The translations under genes were made by a program, and so were the position numbers. Under the pieces are notes generated by a model. It made no database searches. It was not told the DNA's origin and worked only from the letters and a program-made list of their open reading frames with translations. A stretch of DNA of 64,000 bases from Butyrivibrio proteoclasticus B316 (GTDB lineage Bacteria; Bacillota; Clostridia; Lachnospirales; Lachnospiraceae). Location of the stretch: the NCBI RefSeq assembly GCF_000145035.1, contig NC_014387.1, forward strand, positions 340,441 to 404,440, given 5' to 3'. Below are positions 53,401 through 60,284 of this stretch, one piece after another; position 1 is the stretch's first letter; every line of letters begins with the position of its first letter.

Positions 53401-53980
53401 AGGACATATGCAGGCTGTAGGATATGATCTGTACTGTAAGATGTTGGGAGAAGCAGTCAGACACAAAAAGAGTGATGATACTGACGGGGATTATACACTT
53501 GATGATATCAACACCAGTATTGACCTTGACGTAAGTGCCTTTATTCCGGATAACTACATCCTTAATGAGGAGCAGAAGCTTGAGATATACAAGCGAATTG
53601 CCAGCCTTGAGAATCAGGGTGAGTGTGATGATATGAAGGACGAGCTCATAGACAGATTCGGAGAAGTTCCGGAGACAGCGATCAACCTTCTTCGCATATC
53701 TCTTTTGCGAACAAGAGCGCATGCGCTCTATATTCCGGAGATCAAGGGCGGAAACGGCAAGATTGAGATAAAGATAAGTCCAAATGCCAAGATTGATTCC
53801 GGCAAGATTCCGGGATTTGTCGCAAGCTACAAGGGCAAGATGGCCTTCCATGCTGCCGGAGTGCCGGTTTTTGTCTATACTTATGACAAGGACAAGAATC
53901 CGACCAAGGCAGAACAAAAACTCCTTGCAGATACGGAGGATATTATTGAGAAGATGCAGGGACTACTGCTGAAACGATAA
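50405..53980 (+). CDS. mfd: Transcription-repair coupling factor Mfd
   Basis: 1191 residues, full length, after ATGAGGAAAG. Domains: UvrB-like N-terminus to about 400; RNA polymerase interacting domain around 500-560 (LKIGDYVVHEDHGLGIYRG); the RecG-like translocase with Walker A GDVGFGKTE (about 661-669), DEEQRFG (about 764), TLSATPIPRTLHMSL, and the QLRGRVGRSNRTAYAF motif VI; and the C-terminal TRCF domain. It removes stalled RNA polymerase at DNA damage and recruits UvrA. It follows pth by 34 bases. Confidence 0.98.
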   Translation: MRAIQTPLTELRQFQEINEYLDKPFACAEVTGCVDSQKLHFIDSIGAGFKYRIIVTYSDLRAKEIYEDYKFYDRNVTVYPAKDLIFYQADVHSNEIVRQRIRTMRRLLEGRPVTVVTTFAALMAPQIRPEIIRDNILEIDKHKPIDEIEIAKRLTTMGYIRNYQVEGPGEFSVRGDIVDVFDLTEENPFRIELWGDEIQSIRSFDILSQRSLEKLESIEIYPASEIILTEQLLSEGMDRIQEDTDKRVELLRSEFKTKEAHQLKTQTEELREQLFELKSLVNLESYIRYFYPDTVTMQEMFPKGKSCIFIDEPQRVQEHAWAVETEFKESMTHRAEKGYTLPGQMDLLYSIDNCIARMGNGRRVLISALQMPKSQNLFEPEKTWDIRARSIAPYNNSFESLVSDLKKYVKEGYRVLILSGSRTRAKRIVDDLRDNLVTAFYSEDPGRVLKPGEIMTYYGRILKGFEYPEIKFAVIAESDIFTEHVKKRKKKKKSEYQGEKISSFSDLKIGDYVVHEDHGLGIYRGIEKIETDHVVRDYIKIEYGDGGNLYVLATGLGVIQKYASGGDDSETTHKPKLNKLGSVEWSHTKSKVKAAVEEVAQDLVELYAKRQEAKGHQFSPDTVWQQEFEDAFPYQETDDQLTAIEDTKRDMESGIIMDRLVCGDVGFGKTEIAIRAAFKAVQDGKQVAVLVPTTILAQQHYNTFSERMRDFPVRVDLMSRFRTAAEQKKTIVDLKKGLVDIVIGTHRLLSKDVQYKDLGLLIVDEEQRFGVTHKEKLKTLKENIDVLTLSATPIPRTLHMSLVGIREMSVLEEAPNDRMPIQTYVMEYNDELIREAIARELARNGQVYYVYNRVNTIADVAAQIQKLVPEANVAFAHGQMKESELERIMYDFIDGTIDVLVSTTIIETGLDIPNVNTMIIHDSDKMGLSQLYQLRGRVGRSNRTAYAFLMYKKDKMLKEVAEKRLSAIREFTDLGSGFKIAMRDLEIRGAGSLLGRKQSGHMQAVGYDLYCKMLGEAVRHKKSDDTDGDYTLDDINTSIDLDVSAFIPDNYILNEEQKLEIYKRIASLENQGECDDMKDELIDRFGEVPETAINLLRISLLRTRAHALYIPEIKGGNGKIEIKISPNAKIDSGKIPGFVASYKGKMAFHAAGVPVFVYTYDKDKNPTKAEQKLLADTEDIIEKMQGLLLKR

Positions 53981-54032
53981 ACAATGATATCATGGAGCAA
54001 TTCGTATATCATATTATAAGAAAAGAGTTTTG

Positions 54033-54038
54033 TATAAT
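54033..54038 (+). promoter_or_regulatory. -10 element before the HAD hydrolase gene
   Basis: TATAAT 22 bases before the ATG; no clear -35. Confidence 0.4.
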
Positions 54039-54059
54039 TAGTCGACAGGGGAGAGTAAC

Positions 54060-54710
54060 ATGAAATATAAATGTCTGGTCTTTGACCATGATGATACAAC
54101 AGTTAACAGCACTGCAACCATACATTATCCCAGCTTTGTGGAGTACATGAAAAGGTATCATCCGGAGATCAATTATTCTTTGGAGGAATATGTTAAATAC
54201 AACTTTTATCCCGGAGTATTGGAGTTTTTTAAGGAAATGTGCGGGCTTTCAGATGAAGAAATGAAAGAGGAAGAGATTTTCTGGTATGAGTATGCCAGAA
54301 CTCATGTAGCAGATGCTTTTCCGGGGATAAAAGAGATAATGGAGCGCCAGAAGGCTGAAGGCGGCTATATTGCTGTAGTGTCACATTCTTACGCTGAGAA
54401 TATCCTAAGAGATTACGAGCATAACGCACTTCCAAAGCCTGATATTATCTTTGGATGGGAGCAGCCTCTTGAGGAGAGAAAGCCGGCTCCCGTTCCGATT
54501 TATAAGATTGAGGAAAAGTTTAACCTTGAGCCAAAAGACATCCTGATGATCGATGATCTCAAACCAGGCCTTGACATGGCAAAGGCAGCAGGTATCGACT
54601 TTGCCGCTGCATGCTGGTGCTTTGATATTCCTGAGAATGAGCAGCATATGAGAGCAAATACACCTTATGTTTTCAAAAGTGTAAGCGAATTTGCAGACTT
54701 CTTGAATTGA
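54060..54710 (+). CDS. HAD-superfamily hydrolase
   Basis: 216 residues after CAGGGGAG. Motif I is VFDHDDTTVN (Asp9 and Asp11), motif II AVVSHSY, the Lys in ERKPAPV and motif III MIDDLKPG. The cap is helical and rich in Tyr, Glu and Phe. This is the phosphoglycolate-phosphatase-like group; the substrate is unknown. It is distinct from the HAD gene at 38.9 kb. Confidence 0.87.
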   Translation: MKYKCLVFDHDDTTVNSTATIHYPSFVEYMKRYHPEINYSLEEYVKYNFYPGVLEFFKEMCGLSDEEMKEEEIFWYEYARTHVADAFPGIKEIMERQKAEGGYIAVVSHSYAENILRDYEHNALPKPDIIFGWEQPLEERKPAPVPIYKIEEKFNLEPKDILMIDDLKPGLDMAKAAGIDFAAACWCFDIPENEQHMRANTPYVFKSVSEFADFLN

Positions 54711-54821
54711 ACTATTTAAAAGGTGTTCATCTACTGCAGATTTTATGTGGATATTATAGAGACATCAAACTGGTTATGTAATGTATTAGTAAGTAACTTG
54801 GTTAGATGATTGGTAGCGACT

Positions 54822-55082
54822 ATGGATACGGGGAAAAAGAATTACACTTACATATTGGAGTGCGCCGATGGCACCTATTACTGCGGCTGGACGAATGACC
54901 TTGAGAAAAGAGTTGAGACGCATAATGCCGGAAAAGGTGGTAAATATACCAGGGCAAGGACTCCTGTTAAGCTTGTGTACTATGAAGAGTTTGAGACCAA
55001 AGAAGAAGCTCAGAGCAGAGAGTGGCACATTAAGCAGCTGACGAGGAAACAGAAGGAACAACTGATCAGCACCGGACGATGA
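54822..55082 (+). CDS. GIY-YIG nuclease-like protein (YhbQ/UPF0213 group)
   Basis: 86 residues from the ATG at 54822; an upstream TTG is less likely. YTYILECADGTYYCGWTNDL contains the GIY-YIG core (Y-V/I-L and Y-C-G-W-T), followed by EKRVETHNAGKGGKYTRAR and a late SREWHIKQLTR. The stand-alone family is the UPF0213 group, whose cellular role is not settled. It is followed by a terminator shared with the convergent gene. Confidence 0.9.
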   Translation: MDTGKKNYTYILECADGTYYCGWTNDLEKRVETHNAGKGGKYTRARTPVKLVYYEEFETKEEAQSREWHIKQLTRKQKEQLISTGR

Positions 55083-55095
55083 AATCATGTGACTA

Positions 55096-55144
55096 TAAAA
55101 GAACCAGAATTAATCAGTAATGATTTGATTAATTCTGGTTTTAC
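55096..55144. terminator. Bidirectional terminator between the GIY-YIG and U32-like genes
   Basis: A perfect 15-bp stem, AACCAGAATTAATCA with its complement, encloses nine bases and has A-rich and T-rich flanks. Confidence 0.88.
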
Positions 55145-55146
55145 TA

Positions 55147-56103
55147 TTACTGCTTAAATACTCCCGGTCTTGGCTTGTTAACTTGAATAAAGTGATTTCT
55201 CTCAAGGTTGTGCAGAAGAAGGAGTCTTACTTCACCCACGTATTCAGGTTTGATCATAAAGAAACAATAAGTCTCAATAAGAGAGAAGAGGTTGGCAGTT
55301 CTTCCTTCAATCTTGAAATTGTTGATTCCCATTGGAACATATTTTTCCCAGATAAGTTCAGGAGAAACGAAAGTGCAGTAATCCTGGATTGTGTAGAGAT
55401 TATTCTTATCTCCGTATTCACAGGTCCATGGAATGATGTGCTTTTTCTTTTCAGGAGGAAGAGTCTTGTTCTCACGCATTATCTCCTGATTAAGAGCTAT
55501 ATTCTTGTAGTGATCGCCGCGTCTCTTACAGTTAGGAACGCAGAGGGCGTTTATCAGAACTTCGAGCTTTTCCTTGTGCTGAAGGCCTTCGATGATATCC
55601 CACTGATTATTCATGTTGTAGTCAAGAACGACGTATTTATAATCCTTCTCCAGCTCTTTATTCAGAGTATCAACATCCCTGATCTCTTTGCAGGTTGTGG
55701 AATCTATCTTGTAGGAAGGGTAGTTCTTGCGGATGTATTCTTCCAGAATCGGGGAAAAGACAAGTACTTCATTCTTGCCATTATCTCCGGCCTTCATGCA
55801 GAAATTGCAGAATTCATCATCAAGATCTTCTTCCTTGATAAGCGGATTAGTAAAAGTGAAACGAACAGGAATTCCCTGCGCATTAATACTGCTGATGACA
55901 TGCTTAACAAAGCCGGCATCGCACTGGTCATCAGTTATAAGACGTCCCCCGTTCCAAAGAGAAAATGGGAAACACCCAAAAAATGAAGCAATTTCAACAC
56001 CCTCTCTGAAATAATGTGGATACTGCTTCATCATGTTCAGCCAGAACATGTTCAGCGGGTAATTGTAGCGTAACCCCGGTAAATGAAACTTAACTTTAGA
56101 CAT
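55147..56103 (-). CDS. Peptidase U32-like protein, function unknown
   Basis: 318 residues. NNFKIEGRTANLF is close to the FKIEGR signature of the U32 collagenase-like family, and ALCVPNCKRRGDHY resembles its Cys-containing core; GIPVRFTFTNPLI and YKIDSTTCKEI are barrel-like. True U32 members in tRNA or ubiquinone hydroxylation bind an iron-sulfur cluster; cysteines here are at FCNFC, STTC and CVPNC. It is not a canonical member, so the function is left open. It has a typical AGGAGG-like site and its own terminator. Confidence 0.65.
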   Translation of the reverse strand: MSKVKFHLPGLRYNYPLNMFWLNMMKQYPHYFREGVEIASFFGCFPFSLWNGGRLITDDQCDAGFVKHVISSINAQGIPVRFTFTNPLIKEEDLDDEFCNFCMKAGDNGKNEVLVFSPILEEYIRKNYPSYKIDSTTCKEIRDVDTLNKELEKDYKYVVLDYNMNNQWDIIEGLQHKEKLEVLINALCVPNCKRRGDHYKNIALNQEIMRENKTLPPEKKKHIIPWTCEYGDKNNLYTIQDYCTFVSPELIWEKYVPMGINNFKIEGRTANLFSLIETYCFFMIKPEYVGEVRLLLLHNLERNHFIQVNKPRPGVFKQ

Positions 56104-56227
56104 TAGAAAACCTCCCGGTGCGTGTGAAAACTTCAGCTGATCTATTGATATATCACATGCACCACCCCAATAAATAAAACTACTGCTTGCAATAAGATCA
56201 GCATAAATTAGTATAACAGTTTGAGAT

Positions 56228-56262
56228 TAAAAAAGACACCCAAGCACTTGCAAGGGTGTCTT
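56228..56262 (-). terminator. Terminator of ddh
   Basis: AAGACACCC pairs with GGGTGTCTT; on the minus strand it is followed by TTTTTT. It lies about 80 bases after the ddh stop. Confidence 0.85.
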
Positions 56263-56343
56263 AATAATTGCTCATTTACGAAGCAGACAAAAAACAAATA
56301 TATGAATGCTCATATTAGTAAGTGTGCTGAAAAATGCTACATA

Positions 56344-57330
56344 TCACAGCAGGTGAGCTCTGAGCTCTTCGCCGCTCTTATCTGAAAGGTATGCCGGTGG
56401 GATATCAAGGATTGTCTTGCATCCCTTCATGCCCTCATCCTGCATTCTCTTAGCTGCTCTAGCAACTGCTACAAGAACGCTAGTGGTAAACTCAGGGTTA
56501 GAATCAAGCTTGAGGCTATATTCAATGATGTGGTTGTGCTCTTTGTTAACACCAGTCTTACCGCTTCTGAATACGAAACCGCCGTGAGCCATTCCGCTGT
56601 GGTTTGTAAGGAGCTCTTCTTCGCTGATGAAGTGAACTGTTGTATCATAATCAGCAAAATAGTTAGGCATCTCCTTGATCTCTTTTTCTACAGCTGCAGC
56701 ATCTGCACCTTCTTCGAGAACTACAAAGCATTCTCTTGTGTGCTTCTGACGAGTTGTAAGCTCAGGATTCTGGCCGCTTCTAACTGCCTCAAGAGCTGCG
56801 TCTACAGGAATAGTGTACTGCTTGGCATTCTTAACACCCTTGATACGACGGATTGCATCTGAATGTCCCTGTGAAACACCCTTGCCCCAGAATGTATAGT
56901 CATTGCCATCAGGAAGAATAGCATTTGAGTAAACTCTTGCAAGTGAGAACATTCCTGGATCCCAACCGCAGGAAATAACAGCGATCTTGCCTGCCTCTTT
57001 TGCAGAAGCATCAACATTTGCAAAGTGCTCAGGGATTCTTGCGTGAGTGTCAAAGCTGTCAACAACATTGAAAAGCTTAGCATACTCAGGAGTCTGAGTA
57101 GGAAGATCTGTAGCACTTCCTCCGCAGAGAATCATAACATCGATCTTATCAGTCCAATCTGCTACATCATTAACAGAAACAACCGGTACGCCTGCTGTCT
57201 GTATCTTGAGAGAAGATGGATCCCTTCTGGTAAATACTGCAACGAGCTCCATATCAGGGGCTTCTTTTACAGCAAGTTCAACACCTCTTCCGAGGTTACC
57301 ATATCCTAAAATTCCGATTCTAGTACTCAT
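56344..57330 (-). CDS. ddh: meso-Diaminopimelate D-dehydrogenase
   Basis: 328 residues after GAGGAGG. The NADP-binding loop is ILGYGNLGRG (7-16); CGGSATDLPTQTPEY, DSFDTHARIPEH, SCGWDPGMFSL and the GKGVSQGHSDAIRRI motif are typical of Ddh. It makes meso-diaminopimelate from tetrahydrodipicolinate in one step, giving lysine and the cross-link residue of peptidoglycan; this short route occurs in some Firmicutes. It is monocistronic, with 80 bases to the next hairpin. Confidence 0.97.
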   Translation of the reverse strand: MSTRIGILGYGNLGRGVELAVKEAPDMELVAVFTRRDPSSLKIQTAGVPVVSVNDVADWTDKIDVMILCGGSATDLPTQTPEYAKLFNVVDSFDTHARIPEHFANVDASAKEAGKIAVISCGWDPGMFSLARVYSNAILPDGNDYTFWGKGVSQGHSDAIRRIKGVKNAKQYTIPVDAALEAVRSGQNPELTTRQKHTRECFVVLEEGADAAAVEKEIKEMPNYFADYDTTVHFISEEELLTNHSGMAHGGFVFRSGKTGVNKEHNHIIEYSLKLDSNPEFTTSVLVAVARAAKRMQDEGMKGCKTILDIPPAYLSDKSGEELRAHLL

Positions 57331-57449
57331 CTAAATTCCTCCTCTGGGCTGATCTTTATCAAGTCCATTATTCGATTATACGGGAGCTTGTTTCGCATTG
57401 CTAACAGCTCCAAATTAAACAGATTATAACACAAGTTTTTTTACATAAA

Positions 57450-57483
57450 AAGAGTTTTGTACAATCCAATGTACAAAACTCTT
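57450..57483 (-). terminator. Terminator downstream of the GH5 gene and its repeats
   Basis: A perfect 14-bp stem, AAGAGTTTTGTACA with its complement around six bases, followed on the minus strand by TTTTATGTAAAAAAA. Confidence 0.8.
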
Positions 57484-57510
57484 CTGCAGTTTCCTTAATA
57501 AATAATGTGT

Positions 57511-57666
57511 GATGATAATAACTGCAAATTATTTACTGTAGCTTTCGCGGATGATAGTAACTGCAAATTATTTACTGTAGCTTTCGCGGATGATAGTAAC
57601 TGCAAATTATTTACTGTAGCTTTCGCGGATGATAGTAACTGCGAATTATTTACTGTAACTTTCGCG
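57511..57666. repeat. Four tandem copies of a 39-bp unit overlapping the 3' end of the GH5 gene
   Basis: Units at 57511, 57550, 57589 and 57628, each 39 bases, differ only at a few positions; a partial fifth begins at 57667. Read on the minus strand each unit spells FAVTIIRESYSK and a TAA stop in the same frame as the GH5 gene. The rightmost unit holds the true GH5 C-terminus (TIIRESYSK) and stop; three further copies lie in the 3' untranslated region. A plus-strand frame through the repeats is not a gene. Confidence 0.95.
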
Positions 57667-58968
57667 GATGATAGTATCTACAACTTCTTCCCTGTACCAT
57701 GACAGATTTTTGCGATCAAAGATTGCAAATTTTTCGCCCTGCTGATCATAGATTCCGTTGTCCCACCAAAAGCAGGGGATGCCTCTCTTAGTTGCTGCTG
57801 AAACATAAGATTCAGTCCATTTAACAACTTCGTCTGTATTCTCATTTTTATTTACAGCGCCGTATTCTGTTAGAAGAACAGGAATGCCTTCTGATATAAA
57901 TGTTGAGTCGAGACGGTACATAACCTTGATAATGTCTCCGTTGTGACTTCCGTCCCATTTAAAGAGCTCCCAGCTCTCACCACTTTCGTAGGTGAAAGCA
58001 TAAGGCTCATAGGCATGTATAGCAACACCGATATGCTCATCTTCAGGGATTTCAAGAGCAGTGATGGCTCCCGGAAGATGTGAATCTCCATAAGTGGTGA
58101 TAAGGAGAAGTCTTTTTTCATTATTGCCGCCAGTGGCGCGTACTGTATCAACAAAAGACTTATTGAGTCTGTTCACGAGAAGTCTTTCGCTGTAAGTTCC
58201 TCCATTCCATTCGTCTGCACTTCCCTTTATTCTGGGCTCATTAAGTCCCTCAAATATCAGGTGGTCTCCGTAATCCTTGAATCTCTCGGCAACTTGTTTC
58301 CAAATGGCAATATTCTCTGCATCAACAGCTTCAATATGCTCTTCGTCAGGAATTCTCCAGGATTCCTCGTGGTGGGAGTCTATCAGAACGTACATGCCAT
58401 CATCAAGAGCGTAGTTAACAACTTCCTCAACCCTGTCCATCCACTCCGGATCTATAGTATAGTCAGGGGCTTCACTTACGTGATTTCCCCATGTGACAGG
58501 AATTCGGATGGAATCAAAGCCTTTTTCGCATACTGCATCTATTTGCTCCTTGGTAACCATAGGATTGCCCCAGCTTGTCTCTGAGGAAAGCCCGGCGTCG
58601 CCTGTAGCTTCAAGTGTATTTCCAAGATTCCAGCCTGCTGTCATCTCAGCCACTAGCTCTTTTGCAGAAATATCACGCATCTCATCGCTCCTCTCAGTAA
58701 TACCTTTGATTTCTATAGGAATATCTTCTTCAATTGTTGATGATGTGTTAGCGGATTCAGAGGTAGCCTCTGTTTCTGCTGTATTATTAGAAGTATCTTC
58801 GGTAGTATTGTCAACACTGCTGCTTGCAGGACCAGCCTCTGCGATAGCGGAACTACTAGCTGCAGAGCCATTTGCTTTATCGGCCTCTGAGGAATTGCCA
58901 CATCCAACAAGTAAACCTGCGGCTATCATTGGTATCATTAACTTAGAAACTAATTTGAGTTTGTGCAT
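57646..58968 (-). CDS. GH5 family endoglucanase-like lipoprotein
   Basis: 440 residues from the ATG at 58968, preceded by GTGAGGT and one base after the stop of the acetyltransferase gene. The signal peptide ends in a lipobox LLVGC (Cys23), then a Ser/Thr/Glu-rich linker to about 85. The GH5 barrel: MTAGWNLGNTLEA, SIRIPVTWGNHV, DSHHEE, the acid/base Glu244 in FEGLNEPR and the nucleophile Glu368 in LLTEYGAV. It probably cleaves cellulose or mixed beta-glucan at the cell surface. Its coding end lies within the 39-bp repeats. Confidence 0.93.
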   Translation of the reverse strand: MHKLKLVSKLMIPMIAAGLLVGCGNSSEADKANGSAASSSAIAEAGPASSSVDNTTEDTSNNTAETEATSESANTSSTIEEDIPIEIKGITERSDEMRDISAKELVAEMTAGWNLGNTLEATGDAGLSSETSWGNPMVTKEQIDAVCEKGFDSIRIPVTWGNHVSEAPDYTIDPEWMDRVEEVVNYALDDGMYVLIDSHHEESWRIPDEEHIEAVDAENIAIWKQVAERFKDYGDHLIFEGLNEPRIKGSADEWNGGTYSERLLVNRLNKSFVDTVRATGGNNEKRLLLITTYGDSHLPGAITALEIPEDEHIGVAIHAYEPYAFTYESGESWELFKWDGSHNGDIIKVMYRLDSTFISEGIPVLLTEYGAVNKNENTDEVVKWTESYVSAATKRGIPCFWWDNGIYDQQGEKFAIFDRKNLSWYREEVVDTIIRESYSK

Positions 58969-58969
58969 T

Positions 58970-59983
58970 CTATACCTCACTTTCAGCATGAATTCTGTAT
59001 CTTTCAAGATGGACATTATCTTCTTCTAAGAATACTGTTTCAATGTACTCGCCGCCATTTGCCAGGATTACTTTCCTGCTGGCCTCATTGTCTGGAAGGC
59101 AGCTTACACTAATTTCATCAAATCCAAAGCTACTTAGGAAATCGCAGGCTTTTGCCAGCATTTTAGTTGCGTAGCCTTTTCTTCTTTCTGATGGACGCAC
59201 GCTGTAGCCTACATGACCTGTATACTTTTTCATTCTGTCGGTAAGAACATTGTGAACCTGCATGCAGCCTACCATTTTGTGGTCGGATTTTCTGATCACC
59301 AGAATAACGTTGCCCCAGGCTCCGTGTTCATCTGCTTCCCTGCTAGGATTAGACCACCCTTTGCAGTGCTCAATAAAGTCCTTAACATCTTCATGTTTTT
59401 TCATAGAAAAGCACCCATCGAAGCTTGAGCCTGCTTCTAGCATTTCTTTTCTATAGGCAACAATTTCGTCTGCAAAATCCATTGATGGTTCGGCAAATAA
59501 AAGATCCTGTTCTGTATCCTTTCCCGGAACGTACTCTAGAGAAAACTTCTCGCATATAACCCGCATATCTTCGGTAAAAGAATTTTTTGTTCCCTCAAGT
59601 TCCTCTTCAAAAAACTCTTTATGCACCTCTCGCCAGTACTGTAAAGACCTGTTACCTTCGCCCTCTGCGTAAGCGTGGAAAGGTGTTACCTCATTGAAGG
59701 GTCTGACATATACATCATAATCTCTGATAACGCAGACTGCTTCATCATTACCATCAAGTATTACACTATAATCCCCAATCTTAGGAAGTTCATCTAGTGC
59801 ATCTTCTAATTCATATTGGTCATAACTACTTGCTGTTCCGAATTTAATTCCTTCTTTTACAAGATTAGCAAGCTTATCTGCAATATTATCTCCTGAGCCT
59901 CCAAAGCTCCACGCCTCATAAGGAGTGTTAATATCTACATTTTTCTTTGAGCAAAATTCTGCCCATAGTTCTTCAGCTGTCAT
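58970..59983 (-). CDS. ASCH domain-GNAT acetyltransferase fusion
   Basis: 337 residues after GGAGAC. The N-terminal 150 residues (TAEELWAEFCSKKNVD, YEAWSFGG, GDYSVILDGNDEAVCVIRD) fit an ASCH domain, a PUA-like fold thought to bind RNA or nucleotides. The rest is a GNAT domain with the acetyl-CoA loop RPSERRKGYATKML and a following CLPDNEASRKV helix. Its stop is one base from the GH5 start, so the two are coupled. The combination with a secreted glycanase is not functionally obvious. Substrate unknown. Confidence 0.8.
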   Translation of the reverse strand: MTAEELWAEFCSKKNVDINTPYEAWSFGGSGDNIADKLANLVKEGIKFGTASSYDQYELEDALDELPKIGDYSVILDGNDEAVCVIRDYDVYVRPFNEVTPFHAYAEGEGNRSLQYWREVHKEFFEEELEGTKNSFTEDMRVICEKFSLEYVPGKDTEQDLLFAEPSMDFADEIVAYRKEMLEAGSSFDGCFSMKKHEDVKDFIEHCKGWSNPSREADEHGAWGNVILVIRKSDHKMVGCMQVHNVLTDRMKKYTGHVGYSVRPSERRKGYATKMLAKACDFLSSFGFDEISVSCLPDNEASRKVILANGGEYIETVFLEEDNVHLERYRIHAESEV

Positions 59984-60190
59984 AATTGTGTCTCCATATC
60001 TGTAGTGTTGTTATGCCGGTTGTAGGCAGCTATTATTTGTATTGTTATCGCTCGAAGCTAGCATTATTGAGCCTTTGCCCTTGTAATTTTATCAGATTTA
60101 TTCGCTCTTGTGTATTTCTGGGATATAGAAAGATTGAAAACTTGAGAAGTTTCGGTGCTTAAAAAGAATGTCGTAAGCGCTAATGGAGGT

Positions 60191-60275
60191 TAAAAAAGTT
60201 CTGCGAGCATGGGCTAGTAGCGTGGATACGCGAGTACAGACCTGTGTATCCTGCTATAGATCATGCCGCAGAACT
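60191..60275 (-). terminator. Long imperfect hairpin terminator after the esterase-GH43 gene
   Basis: AGTTCTGCG pairs with GCAGAACT and, inside, GCATG with CATGC and GGATAC with GTATCC, giving arms of about 35 bases. On the minus strand TTTTTT follows. The remaining 301-base gap to 59984 is otherwise plain. Confidence 0.7.
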
Positions 60276-60284
60276 ATCGTCTAA

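Noticed and set aside
55183..55986. 267-codon plus-strand open frame
   Set aside because: It is antisense to the U32-like gene, which has family motifs and a ribosome site; the plus frame has neither.
57505..57702. Plus-strand reading frame with a 13-residue repeat, also CRISPR-like in spacing
   Set aside because: The frame is a by-product of the 39-bp tandem repeat on the opposite strand. Units are contiguous without unique spacers, so it is not a CRISPR array.
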